Of a DNA stretch of 42,091 bases, positions 16,653 through 25,925 are shown one piece after another; positions within the stretch are counted from its first letter, which is position 1, and each line of letters begins with the position of its first letter. The stretch is taken from the NCBI GenBank assembly GCA_002698225.1, contig NZWD01000005.1, forward strand, positions 1-42,091, written 5' to 3'. Under the pieces are notes generated by a model. That model worked only from the letters and a program-made list of their open reading frames with translations. It was not told the origin of the DNA and searched no databases. A program made the position numbers and the translations under genes. Origin of the DNA: Methanobacteriota archaeon (GTDB lineage: Archaea > Thermoplasmatota > Poseidoniia > Poseidoniales > Thalassarchaeaceae).

Positions 16653-16698
16653 CGAGCGAAGCGTGAAATGCTGAACATACTCGGTCGGGTTTGTTATC

Positions 16699-18408
16699 AT
16701 GGTCGATAGTGATGGCTGGAGTGCCGAAGTGGTCGCTGCAGTAAGGAAATTCTCTTTGCAGAACGCGCTGGAATACGATGGTGCGGGCCAGGCCGGGAGC
16801 GTTCTTGGCAGGCTGTTGTCTGAAAAACCGGAACTCAGAACAGAAGCTAAGCGATTGATGGGGATTGTATCCGAGGAGGTCGCGGCCGCTAACACACTGG
16901 CCCTCGAAGAGGGAATCGATGCGGTTAGGGCGGAGCTCGAAAGATCTGCTCCGGAGGCGCTGGAAAGAGAGAAGCATAGCAAGGTCGAGGGGTTGAAGGC
17001 ATTGCCCGGTGATACTTCATCAGTAGTGCTGAGATTCGCCCCCAACCCGAACGGTCCGCTCACATTGGGTCACTCAAGAGGAGTGGTCATCAACTCGGAA
17101 TATGCGAAATTGTATGATGGTAAGGTAGTATTGCGTTTCGACGATACTGACACTAAGGTCAAACCTCCGCTGTCCGATGCTTATCAATGGATAGAAGAAG
17201 AGTACGGATGGCTCGCAGGTAGGCCCGCTGACATAGTAGTCAGGGCGAGCGATAGGATGCCAATCTACCTAGAGTATGCAGCCAGTATGCTAGCAGATGG
17301 TCATTGCTATGTCTGTAGGTGCCCTGCAGCTGAATTCAGGAGTTTCAGGGAGTCTAAGGAGGATTGTCCCTGCCGTTCAAAGGACGCATCTGAGAACCTG
17401 TCTGATTGGAAGTCGATGAACGATGGAGTCCTCGTAGAGGGAGAAGCCGTAGTAAGAGTGAGGACTGATATGACACTACCGAATCCTGCATTGAGGGACT
17501 GGCCCGCACTAAGGATACAGCACACACCCCATCCGATGGTCGGTGAGCAATACCGGGTCTGGCCTCTGCTGGACTTCCAGAGTGCAATTGAGGACTATGC
17601 GCAAGGAGTTACACATATCGTGCGAGGTAAGGATCTGATGGACAGTACTAGGAAGCAGACCCTGATGTATGAGAAACTAGGATGGGAGTATCCCGAGACT
17701 CTGTATTGGGGGAGAGTGAAGGTTCACGAGTTCGGGGGCTTCTCCACTTCCTCTATGCGAGCTTCGATTGAAGACGGAGATAGAGACGGATGGGAGGATC
17801 TGCGACTGCCCACCATACAATCGCTAAGACGTAGGGGCTTCGATGCACGGGCTCTGAGAGACTTCTGGGTTGAACTGGGAATCACACAGAAGGATATCTC
17901 GGTGTCAATGCAGACTATTGAGTCATTGAATTCTCGTGCGATAGATGCGGTTGCAGAGCGACGCAGTTTCGTCGCATCTCCAGTGAGATTGAGTATTGAG
18001 GGGTACGAGAGCGTTGCTGTCGATTCACCTAGGCACCCAGATGGAGAGATACCAGGGTCCAGGGGCTGGGTTTTAGGAGGTGCAATCTACATTCAGAAGT
18101 CGGATTCGGTAAGTAGCAGCCTGAGGTTGAAGGAGTTCGCTGACATCAGTATCTCCGATTCTAAGGCTGATGTGGAGTCACTAGACAGGTCGGATAATCG
18201 GCCCATCGTCCAGTGGCTACCAGAGGGCATGGCACGCGAGGCTGTACTGTTTATGCCTCAAGGAGAGGAGATAGCGGAAGTTGAGGGGTTCCTAGAGGAC
18301 TTTGAATTGCAAGTAGGCCAGGTATATCAGTTAGAGAGAGTCGGGTTCGCTAGACTAGAGCGGTTGGCACAAGGAGGGGGTGCCGAACTTGTATGGTTGC
18401 ATTCCTAG
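16699..18408 (+). CDS. gltX: Glutamyl-tRNA synthetase (archaeal type)
   Basis: This class I synthetase charges tRNA-Glu. The 569 residues follow the archaeal/eukaryotic layout: an N-terminal helical extension of about 100 residues, the catalytic Rossmann fold with a HIGH-type motif in PNGPLTLGHSRG (about 117-129) and LRFDDTDTK, the KMSKS loop replaced by STSSMR near 349-354, and an all-beta anticodon domain at the C-terminus in place of the helical bacterial one. Archaea generally use a non-discriminating GluRS with GatDE to make Gln-tRNA; the amidotransferase genes are not in the window. A CxC...CPC cluster (CRCPAAEF ... CPCRS) is present in the insertion before the KMSKS loop. Confidence 0.95.
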   Translation: MVDSDGWSAEVVAAVRKFSLQNALEYDGAGQAGSVLGRLLSEKPELRTEAKRLMGIVSEEVAAANTLALEEGIDAVRAELERSAPEALEREKHSKVEGLKALPGDTSSVVLRFAPNPNGPLTLGHSRGVVINSEYAKLYDGKVVLRFDDTDTKVKPPLSDAYQWIEEEYGWLAGRPADIVVRASDRMPIYLEYAASMLADGHCYVCRCPAAEFRSFRESKEDCPCRSKDASENLSDWKSMNDGVLVEGEAVVRVRTDMTLPNPALRDWPALRIQHTPHPMVGEQYRVWPLLDFQSAIEDYAQGVTHIVRGKDLMDSTRKQTLMYEKLGWEYPETLYWGRVKVHEFGGFSTSSMRASIEDGDRDGWEDLRLPTIQSLRRRGFDARALRDFWVELGITQKDISVSMQTIESLNSRAIDAVAERRSFVASPVRLSIEGYESVAVDSPRHPDGEIPGSRGWVLGGAIYIQKSDSVSSSLRLKEFADISISDSKADVESLDRSDNRPIVQWLPEGMAREAVLFMPQGEEIAEVEGFLEDFELQVGQVYQLERVGFARLERLAQGGGAELVWLHS

Positions 18409-18495
18409 TGGATTCCCTGCAGTCATACGAATATTGCAGAACATGACTCCATGTAGGCGTCGCATTGAAGGGATGCAGACTAGCCACGCAGTCTA

Positions 18496-20514
18496 ATGGA
18501 TGGACCGCGGTTACGTGCTCTGATGCTGGTTTCAGTGCTATTGGTGATGAGTGGGGCCCCGTTAGTTGCCTCTGCTCAAGACGGTGTAACCTGTTGCAAT
18601 TCGACCGACTTTCGACTATACCTGATGGGAGAGTCCGATGATGGTACTCTTACCCCCTTCCAAGAAGATCTAGAGGGTGATTCATCTGATTCTGAATCGA
18701 CTTTGGTCACTCCCTCGATTCTGAGCGAGATAAAAATCGGCACATGGGAGGTGACTTGGGGCACTGAGGGCTCCTATGAGGAATCAACATGGGATTTTTC
18801 CATTCCATATGAAGTCGAGGGCGCTGCTGGATTGACCATTAACTCAACACTGGAGGTCAGAATCGGAGGCTCTTTCTACGAAGGTGATGGTGGCCTGAAT
18901 CCATTCTTATCTGGTTCTGGATTCCTACAAGTCAGCGTCGATATCGGTTCCGGCCAGGTCAATGACGGAGACAGGGTTCAGATTTCCCTGACCGTTAGGA
19001 ATCTGATGTTCTCGCAACCCGGAGATGATGCAGGAGTGAGGTTTCTGTGGGGATCCGAAGCCCACGACGCCCATATCTCAATGCGCTTCCCGCTAGTTGA
19101 CATTGAGATGAAAGATGCCAGTGTGCTGGGGAATCTCGTTTATCTCCCAATAGTGCTGAAATCTGGCTTCGACGGCAGGATGTGGTCCGGCTCGACCGGT
19201 GGCATTTCAGTGCAAGGTTCCCAAGTCAGCCAGATGCCGATAGCGACAGGAGTGGATGGTGGGGTAGAGGTTACTTTCTTCTGGGAGGCCCCTGACGATT
19301 TCCAGTCTGGATCGATTAATGTCGATTTTTACTTGAGTCCTCAAGACGGACTACAGATTACACAGTCCAAGAGTCATGAGATAGTCATAGGCGAGGACGA
19401 TGATGCTCCCGGGGGGTGGTATCCTGCCAATGAGCCTTTGAGGGCAGGAGGGTCTACCTTGGATCTGGAGATAAATGCAGAATGGGATGGTTATGAGGTA
19501 CAGCGTGAGGCCATCCTGAGATTCGATGGTTCAATGTCGCAGTGGATGCGATGGGGTCTGGACAACATCGGGAATCAGAGTCTAGGATCAAACAGCTGGT
19601 GGCGTAACCTCAACTCCTATTCGGACTCGGTCCCATCTGATGACAGGCACAACGGAAGAGTGGATGACTCGGAGTTACTAGCCTTGCAAGGTCACTTGAC
19701 TGGTTCCGCGTCGAACCTACGATCATTTATGTCGAATGGTCTTTACCTCGAGGTGGAGGCCATCCTAGGGGTCAATCCGATAGAACTCGGACCGAGTGAA
19801 ATCACAGTTGATATGGGCGCTACTAGGGCCTTCAGTGCCGATGCGATTACCATCACCATCGACACCTCGTACCTCTACGACTCATCAGAAGCTTCGAGGC
19901 AGATTCTCGTGGAGACTTTCGTCAGAGCCTCTCAGGATGATTACTGGACCGAGATAGGATTGACTGCAGAGTTGAAGTCGACTCTGTTCGAGGACCTCGG
20001 GGCCGTGGCCTCTGACGAAATCCAATACAAGCACAGGAGATGGATATTGCTTGAGGTGATTACCATCGAGGAGAATGATTTAGATCCTGACTTGGACTTC
20101 AGAGTAGAGTATCAGCCGTCCGGCTTCGCATTGTACAGTGCGCTGTTCGGTGCAATGATGTCGGTGCTGTTCCTCTCGGTGGGAATCGGAATTTCGATGG
20201 CGGCGACCAAGAGTAGGACGAGTCTTCCTGCTTTGGTGACCGTAGTCACTCTCGGCTGTCTGGCTCTAGTGATTTATGTCCTAGGAATGCCTATGCCAAT
20301 CGTGTTCGGGGTATCGCTGGCTTCGGTGTTGTTGGTTATGCCAGTCGCCTTGGTATCGCCTAGAACTGAGACGGTTCAGAAGATGACTATGAAAGCCAGG
20401 GGTCCGAGTATCCAGTGTCCGGTCTGTTCTACAAAAGTTACTGTAGAATCAGATGTGAGGCCTCTGAGGATGGAATGTCCAAGTTGCGAGAACATGCTCA
20501 GGATAGAGGAATAA
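18496..20514 (+). CDS. Exported beta-rich protein with three membrane spans and a C-terminal zinc ribbon
   Basis: This 672-residue protein belongs to no recognised family. A signal peptide (about 1-27, ending ASAQ) is followed by about 510 residues of extracellular beta-rich sequence with many Gly/Asp/Ser. Three hydrophobic segments lie between about 543 and 622. The last ~50 residues return to a basic linker and a zinc ribbon with CPVC and CPSC pairs (IQCPVCSTKVTV ... MECPSCENMLRI). With a cleaved signal peptide and three spans, the zinc ribbon should be cytoplasmic. This domain order fits a surface sensor or assembly factor, but that is inference. The gene ends convergently, overlapping the RecJ-like gene by 17 nt. 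Confidence 0.8.
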   Translation: MDGPRLRALMLVSVLLVMSGAPLVASAQDGVTCCNSTDFRLYLMGESDDGTLTPFQEDLEGDSSDSESTLVTPSILSEIKIGTWEVTWGTEGSYEESTWDFSIPYEVEGAAGLTINSTLEVRIGGSFYEGDGGLNPFLSGSGFLQVSVDIGSGQVNDGDRVQISLTVRNLMFSQPGDDAGVRFLWGSEAHDAHISMRFPLVDIEMKDASVLGNLVYLPIVLKSGFDGRMWSGSTGGISVQGSQVSQMPIATGVDGGVEVTFFWEAPDDFQSGSINVDFYLSPQDGLQITQSKSHEIVIGEDDDAPGGWYPANEPLRAGGSTLDLEINAEWDGYEVQREAILRFDGSMSQWMRWGLDNIGNQSLGSNSWWRNLNSYSDSVPSDDRHNGRVDDSELLALQGHLTGSASNLRSFMSNGLYLEVEAILGVNPIELGPSEITVDMGATRAFSADAITITIDTSYLYDSSEASRQILVETFVRASQDDYWTEIGLTAELKSTLFEDLGAVASDEIQYKHRRWILLEVITIEENDLDPDLDFRVEYQPSGFALYSALFGAMMSVLFLSVGIGISMAATKSRTSLPALVTVVTLGCLALVIYVLGMPMPIVFGVSLASVLLVMPVALVSPRTETVQKMTMKARGPSIQCPVCSTKVTVESDVRPLRMECPSCENMLRIEE

Positions 20515-21409
20515 CTCCTCCCCTGAGTAGCAAGTCCGTAACCTTGGCCGCTGCAACTGCCGCAATATCACTCTTCCAGAACGCCGCAGCTGCCGCTATT
20601 TGTCCTGCCAGATCAGTCGACCACCCAGGCCCCATCACACAGTGCCATCCTATCTCTTCCATTCTTGCAGTCGAGGGGATGCTGCGAGATAGGCCGGGGC
20701 GCATCAGATGAGAAAGGGCCCTGGCTCTCCCTTCCATGTCTAAATCGCTCCATCTGGACGATACTGCAGCCAATGCTTCGGAATCTATCCAATCGTTGTG
20801 CGAGACATTTGGAAGCGGTACCTCCGGCAGAGGAATCACCCTGATAGATCCGTCTTCGACCAATGCGTCTCTGAGAGCAGTGAATACTGGGTCGTAAGTT
20901 GTGTCTAGAGCGGAATGTAGCCAGTTACCAGAGATTGCCCAAGGTCTGAGGCGACGAGTCCTGGGTCCCTGTGGTGAGATTGCCTCGGCTAGGGCATGAG
21001 CTTGTGCAACAGCAGTCAGCGGCCCCTTCCTTAGATCGCCCTGATGCCCCGAAAGGCCATCAACCACAGTTCCAGAAATCGAGAGTTTGAATGGGTCACT
21101 CGACAATTTTGGACCACTGTAGTCTCCGGGACCTAGGATGTGGATGCAAGGAGAATCTGAAGGAGATTCAAGCCTGAATCTCCTCCTGTAGGGTAAACCG
21201 GAGTCCAGTAAGGCTGCTTCGATTGGCGCCACTGCCAGAGCTCCTTGTAGTGAAGGTGCTGCTAACAGCAGAATGGGGGACGAGTCTCTTCGAATCGAAT
21301 CAGCAGCAGCAGAAAGTTGGTCTGCGATGCCCGATAGCGGTTCTGCTCCCAGAAGCGTGTGCACGACACCGCTACGCACTGGAAGTACAAATCCTCTGCG
21401 CCGAATCAC
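20498..21409 (-). CDS. RecJ/Cdc45-like protein lacking the DHH catalytic residues (inferred)
   Basis: This 303-residue protein is tentatively assigned. Residues about 27-80 (ADQLSAAADSIRRDSSPILLLAAPSLQGA and onward to GLPYRRRFRL) line up with the start of archaeal RecJ/GAN proteins, where a helix leads into a strand ending in xHxDxDG. Here the acidic/His motif is replaced by APSLQGA, and no DHH follows. In many archaea the rpsO-type uS15 gene is followed by recJ/GAN, which is the arrangement here: the ATG overlaps the uS15 stop by 4 nt. Archaeal RecJ proteins are Cdc45 orthologues that join MCM and GINS in the replicative helicase; some lineages have inactivated copies. At 303 residues it is shorter than usual (about 450), so the DHHA1 part is probably reduced. 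Confidence 0.5.
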   Translation of the reverse strand: MIRRRGFVLPVRSGVVHTLLGAEPLSGIADQLSAAADSIRRDSSPILLLAAPSLQGALAVAPIEAALLDSGLPYRRRFRLESPSDSPCIHILGPGDYSGPKLSSDPFKLSISGTVVDGLSGHQGDLRKGPLTAVAQAHALAEAISPQGPRTRRLRPWAISGNWLHSALDTTYDPVFTALRDALVEDGSIRVIPLPEVPLPNVSHNDWIDSEALAAVSSRWSDLDMEGRARALSHLMRPGLSRSIPSTARMEEIGWHCVMGPGWSTDLAGQIAAAAAFWKSDIAAVAAAKVTDLLLRGGVIPLS

Positions 21410-21861
21410 TCGACCATCAGACGGAGCTGGTCCTGCTTGTATATCCAGTCCTGAGATAGTCGGCCGGTGCCGATGTAATATCTAGAGAGTCTCCTAATCT
21501 TGGATTCGCAAAGGGCTAGTTGTCTGCGGTTGTGTAGGTCCTTGGGGTTGGATGAAAGGTGGTCCATCAGATTCAGTGCCTTCCTCATTAAATTCATCAA
21601 ATCCTCAGGGTACCTTCCAGAGATTCCATTCCTGGCTAGCGTCTCAGAAACTCTCTCCCCGGTCACTAAGCGTACATTCGGGACCGCGTGGCGGTCGCGT
21701 AGAATGGTCCCAATCATTGCCGTAGAATGTCCCTCATTGGCTAGATTGACTATCAATTCCTCAATCTCTGCCTTGTCGCCAGTTGACCATGCGGGAGCTT
21801 CGGAAGAATGCGGCCTACTAGAGCCGCTCTTCCCCTTACCTCCACTATGCATACGTGACAT
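21406..21861 (-). CDS. rps15: 30S ribosomal protein uS15
   Basis: This small-subunit protein binds 16S rRNA at the three-way junction and bridges to 23S. The 151 residues have the archaeal/eukaryotic form: an extended N-terminus starting MSRMHSGGKGKSGS, a DKAEIEELIVNLANEGHSTAMIG helix, the LRDRHAVPNVRLVTG loop, and the conserved S15 core LMRKALNLMDHLSSNPKDLHNRRQL ending SRYYIGTGRL. The first ATG (21861) is used because the archaeal N-terminal MxRMH pattern is present. It is followed with 4-nt overlap by the RecJ-like gene and preceded by arcS, all on the minus strand. Confidence 0.97.
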   Translation of the reverse strand: MSRMHSGGKGKSGSSRPHSSEAPAWSTGDKAEIEELIVNLANEGHSTAMIGTILRDRHAVPNVRLVTGERVSETLARNGISGRYPEDLMNLMRKALNLMDHLSSNPKDLHNRRQLALCESKIRRLSRYYIGTGRLSQDWIYKQDQLRLMVE

Positions 21862-21929
21862 TTCGTAGACCTCGGCGGCTGGGCGACCTGCTCTCCCTCT
21901 TTAATCGCTACGCAGAACTGGTGGACTGC

Positions 21930-23714
21930 TCAGAGCCTGTGTTGGCTCTTAGCAAGTCTCCCAGCCCCTTCAGGCCATTCCCACCCCGCTGCAATGGCTC
22001 TCGCCGAACCAATGAGTGAACCATCCTGCATAACTAGGACCTCGTCGCCGACTCGGATGCTGGAATCAGCCGAGATTACATTGCTAGAAAATAGGTCGCC
22101 CTTCCAATCAAGTCCGGAGACTAGCTCTACCTTTGGCAGGGCTTCGGCTTGATGAAGTAGCGGTAAACAGGCCTTGGTGAAGGCGAAACGGCCGGATCGG
22201 GGATTCCACATTGCAATCTGCTCGACTCCATTCAGTATAGTGAAGATTGGTGGTCGCCCCCTTACTGAGGCCCCCTCGAGCCAGGAATCAGTACCGTGCT
22301 GGAATCGAGAGAGGGCCCGTAACTGCGAAAGTCTGTTCTGAGATTTCTTCAGGCCGCGTAACCTTAGATCTGCATCGGCCTCCTCGACGGCTTGATGTAG
22401 TCGCGCAAGCGACTCTGTTGAGCCTGCTGACTCACCCTCTCTAGTGTCAATTACTTCAATACCCTGGACACTGAGTTCAATACCTGAGTGATTAATGATT
22501 CTAGAATATCCTACTCTAGAGCACAGGGAATCGAGCATTTCGCGGATGACGATTAATTCATCCCTATCCCATTCCCCGGTAACCGGGATATCGTAATTGG
22601 CGGCAGGCCAGACTTCCTCCAGTTCCCTAGGAACTAAGCCCAGTGGGGCAGTGACCATGACTTGATGGGCTGCATTTGTAGGAATCGAGCGGATGAATCT
22701 ACGGTGACTCTGAGATGTTCTGTAAGGCTTCACAGCAGAGCATGGCAATAGTACTAGCAAATCCCTCTGATGCTCAGGCGGCATATGTGATTCTGCGACT
22801 CTCTTTCTCCAGTCGTGAATCAATGGGTCATCTCGACTCTGAAAGGTGTGACATCTCAGTTTACGCTCATGCCCGACTACTCTCTCAAGGCCGGATTGGC
22901 CTCCTCCGAATGATCTCATCATCACATCATGCCTGCGGAGCCTCTCCACCGAACGAGGGCTGGAGGTGCTCTGGCGCTCGGCTAACTCTCGCAGTGAGCC
23001 GTCTCTGATTGCGGCCCTAGTAGCGGCAATGGATCGTTCCCATGCTTCGATTTGGACACCCATACTAGCTGATTCGGACAAAGTCTCCTCAGGATACCTA
23101 GGGCCGTCCTCGGTAAGTATCACTCCTAGTGAAGCCGCTCTGCGTGAACGCGCTAGGTCGAACAGATCCACACCCATCCATGATAGTAAAGCACAATTGT
23201 CTGGACCTCCAATTCCCGGAGTCCAGAGCAATGAATTCGGGAAACTCGTCCTCAAGGTGTACAATGCCGTGATAAGTGCCCCTGGACGATGGGAGAGTTG
23301 TATCGAGTCCACTAGGCAGACCACAGAAGGTTCGAGTTTCGTATCATTCAGCATCTCGTCATGGTGCATAGACTGCCAGGATACGGCTAGCAATTGGTCG
23401 CCTTTGCTGAACTCACCAGAGTCTGATTCAGAGAGGCTTGGAGGGAGTACTAGACCCTCTGTGGAAATCCAAGAATCCTCAGCATCGAATGGGACGCATA
23501 GATTTCCTCTTGTGGCCAAGGTAACTGAGGCGGGTAGATTTTCCGAATCCCTAGTGGACATGAAGGGGGAGAGTGCAAGGGGTAATTCGGAATCTTTCGA
23601 GTCCGTCACAAGTCCAGGAGTCCAAGATGAAGGTTGGTTCCGATCTCCAAGTTGCATTACCCGTGCGAGACGCTGTCTTGCGACCGTTGCACGGGCTAAT
23701 GGACGCTCCGTCAT
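21930..23714 (-). CDS. arcS: Archaeosine synthase alpha subunit (ArcS/TgtA2)
   Basis: This enzyme modifies preQ0 at position 15 of archaeal tRNA on the way to archaeosine. In characterised species ArcS adds lysine to the nitrile, and a radical-SAM partner (RaSEA) then makes the amidine. The protein is about 594 residues. It has a TGT-like N-terminal domain that lacks obvious TGT catalytic signatures, the diagnostic LLPCSAVKPYRTSQSH motif in the middle, and a C-terminal PUA RNA-binding domain (VGDEVLVMQDGSLIGSARAIA). The frame is open 23 codons further upstream to 23783, which would run into the divergent gene. The ATG at 23714 (MTERPLARATVARQRL) is preferred. rps15 lies 68 nt downstream. No RaSEA gene is visible here. 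Confidence 0.88.
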   Translation of the reverse strand: MTERPLARATVARQRLARVMQLGDRNQPSSWTPGLVTDSKDSELPLALSPFMSTRDSENLPASVTLATRGNLCVPFDAEDSWISTEGLVLPPSLSESDSGEFSKGDQLLAVSWQSMHHDEMLNDTKLEPSVVCLVDSIQLSHRPGALITALYTLRTSFPNSLLWTPGIGGPDNCALLSWMGVDLFDLARSRRAASLGVILTEDGPRYPEETLSESASMGVQIEAWERSIAATRAAIRDGSLRELAERQSTSSPRSVERLRRHDVMMRSFGGGQSGLERVVGHERKLRCHTFQSRDDPLIHDWRKRVAESHMPPEHQRDLLVLLPCSAVKPYRTSQSHRRFIRSIPTNAAHQVMVTAPLGLVPRELEEVWPAANYDIPVTGEWDRDELIVIREMLDSLCSRVGYSRIINHSGIELSVQGIEVIDTREGESAGSTESLARLHQAVEEADADLRLRGLKKSQNRLSQLRALSRFQHGTDSWLEGASVRGRPPIFTILNGVEQIAMWNPRSGRFAFTKACLPLLHQAEALPKVELVSGLDWKGDLFSSNVISADSSIRVGDEVLVMQDGSLIGSARAIAAGWEWPEGAGRLAKSQHRL

Positions 23715-23774
23715 ACGCGTCGCACTGACGCGGTTCGCTTGAAGGATTCTAAGGGAGGCGCGCCTCGGCCGGAC

Positions 23775-25925
23775 ATGGTGCACGCACGGGCAGGACTGTT
23801 TTTGCTCTTGGTAATCGTGTCGGTTGGCACACCTGAGGCATTTGCCGAAGACGAGAACAGAGTGGTTGTGCTATCTGATGAATTCGAAACCGATGGGCCT
23901 GTATGGATATCTGTATCATGCTTGCAAATTAGTTGCCCAGGTATGGAGCTGGTAGTGTGGTACGACGGCTCTGAACACAGGCACCAGGACCCGCATCTTG
24001 TAGAGTGGTCTGGTTGGGTCCAAGGGATTTTTTCATGGGAGGTAGTTGCCGAAGACGATATTGGAGGGGGCGACCTACTTTTTGATTCAATACTCAGCCA
24101 TATGGAAGAGTGGACTGAACACGAAGATCTTCCTGATATCGTCCCTCCTCCCGGTAGTCAAGATGAGTATGTGAGTATCAATACCTCATCTCCGTGCCGA
24201 TTGCACTACTGTGGTGCATTGGATATCATATCAGAGGGAGTGTTGTTTGTCGGTTCTCTCGAGAATCAGAGCGACAAGGATGCTGTGATGATTGTAGGCG
24301 ATCTAGGAGATGTTCTTCTGCTAAACTCACATAGAGGTCCGAATGCTACCACAATAGAAATCTGGCACAGGTCAGATGAGTCGAAATCTCTAGTGGATTC
24401 AATTGAGGTTGCACATATGCCTCACTACTTCGAGTACCCGGCTCAAGGAGAATTATGGATTCGTGTAGTCCATTCTACAGAGTCAGGTTACTCACCCTAT
24501 GAGTTTGAAATTATTCGGTATGATGACGACATAGAGGCTCCCGGAGGAGGTGAATTGAGCAATCCTTGGACTCATGGCGAGCCAATGCCGTTCCAAGGCG
24601 AATCATCACTAATCTACCATGGTCATCTGGCAGCGTCGGATTCACTAGGGGACTCGTTGCTCATCGAATCTGGACCCAAGATGCAATTGGAGCCGTTTTG
24701 TACCTTCACCAGTCCTGTCAATGTGAGTATCACTCTTCACCAGATTGATGGGACGAGTTATACAGTCGAGAGTGGTTGCGAGAATGTCTTTGAGACTTCA
24801 ATACAGACTATTTCGGTTGAGTTTGGATTGACGACACAGGGCACCAACGCAGCTTGGGCAGTCATGCTGAGGTCACTGAGCCCAGGAGATGGAAGTCTGA
24901 TTGGAGACGCTCCCAATATGATTTGGGAGCACGGCAGTATGGATACGAGATGGCAGGTTCTGAACCTAGAGGCAACGGTAATCACAGGAACTCTGGATGT
25001 TTCTGACACCACCGATTTCTACGCATTCTCAGTGACAGAAGAGAATGGATCCTATGTCAGGGTTCAGAGAATAGGCAATTCTCCCGGTTTATTCACCCTG
25101 ATGACTCTGGATCAGGAGACCGGAGAGGTGGTGAATTTCACAGACGGCTCGATGATGATTTTACCCTCTGGTGTCCATGCGTTGAGAATTGACTGGGAAC
25201 AGGGTATGGGACAGGGAGAGGATGATCCGGGCGAGTACCAGTTTTCTCTACCATACAACGGACCATATGTGCCCGAAGAGGTTGAGTTTGTCGACCTCTC
25301 TCACAAAGCTCGTGGTTTCTACATGCTAGCGGGCCTACTGCTGCTCACTCCGCTCGCAATGGTAATCTGGTGGAATCGGGATGCAATATTCAGAGGGGCG
25401 CCTCTAGCAGCAGACATTCAGGAGCATGAGAGGCGCAGACTCAGGAACCTGAGACAGAGAGTATCTCAGGCACTAATCTCGAGAGATGTTGATCAAGCGG
25501 AAATTGAGTATTCACTCAGACAACTGGGGGATAGCCCATGGTCGGCTGTAGTAGATGACTGGGGTGAGCCAATCATCATGCACTTGACAGAGAAAGTTGA
25601 GATTTGCGTGTGGAGAGTGGCTGAGTCTGCATCTAGTCTACTAATCGGAATCAGGATTGAGAGTATGCCTTGGGAACTGGCAGCCATCAGAGTCCACGCG
25701 CCCGAAGGTTCGGGCGTGGGAATCTCCTCTGTCTCTCCCAACAGGATGTATCAAGATGACGAGGTTTTCCTAGATACTCTACCTGCAGGCAGTAAGACAT
25801 TCGTTGGTATCGAGCTGGAAGGCTCCCCTACTACGATTGGATTCCATCTGTCTGGCTTAGTTGGAGGGGAACCCTTGGCTGCAGTCCCCAACAAAGCGCT
25901 GGACTGGGGCACAGGAGATGATTAG
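23775..25925 (+). CDS. Surface protein with one membrane span and a large cytoplasmic domain
   Basis: This ~716-residue protein is unrecognised. The ATG at 23775 gives a clean signal peptide ([20 protein letters not shown], ending at EAFA). A TTG 12 codons earlier (23739) is an alternative, but it puts charged residues before the signal. The ectodomain of about 490 residues is acidic and beta-rich with scattered cysteines ([18 protein letters not shown]). It contains two pre-peptidase-type beta-sandwich-like stretches ([14 protein letters not shown]). A single span near 512-532 leads to a ~180-residue cytoplasmic part: a basic helix ([21 protein letters not shown]), then a beta-rich domain. 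This domain size is more than an anchor needs. It is divergent from arcS and ends convergently with dnaJ (4-nt overlap). Confidence 0.8.
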   Translation: MVHARAGLFLLLVIVSVGTPEAFAEDENRVVVLSDEFETDGPVWISVSCLQISCPGMELVVWYDGSEHRHQDPHLVEWSGWVQGIFSWEVVAEDDIGGGDLLFDSILSHMEEWTEHEDLPDIVPPPGSQDEYVSINTSSPCRLHYCGALDIISEGVLFVGSLENQSDKDAVMIVGDLGDVLLLNSHRGPNATTIEIWHRSDESKSLVDSIEVAHMPHYFEYPAQGELWIRVVHSTESGYSPYEFEIIRYDDDIEAPGGGELSNPWTHGEPMPFQGESSLIYHGHLAASDSLGDSLLIESGPKMQLEPFCTFTSPVNVSITLHQIDGTSYTVESGCENVFETSIQTISVEFGLTTQGTNAAWAVMLRSLSPGDGSLIGDAPNMIWEHGSMDTRWQVLNLEATVITGTLDVSDTTDFYAFSVTEENGSYVRVQRIGNSPGLFTLMTLDQETGEVVNFTDGSMMILPSGVHALRIDWEQGMGQGEDDPGEYQFSLPYNGPYVPEEVEFVDLSHKARGFYMLAGLLLLTPLAMVIWWNRDAIFRGAPLAADIQEHERRRLRNLRQRVSQALISRDVDQAEIEYSLRQLGDSPWSAVVDDWGEPIIMHLTEKVEICVWRVAESASSLLIGIRIESMPWELAAIRVHAPEGSGVGISSVSPNRMYQDDEVFLDTLPAGSKTFVGIELEGSPTTIGFHLSGLVGGEPLAAVPNKALDWGTGDD

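Noticed and set aside
22966-23742. Plus-strand open frame of 258 codons opposite arcS
   Set aside because: It lies wholly antisense to arcS, whose PCSAVKPY motif and PUA domain are unmistakable. The antisense product has no recognisable features.
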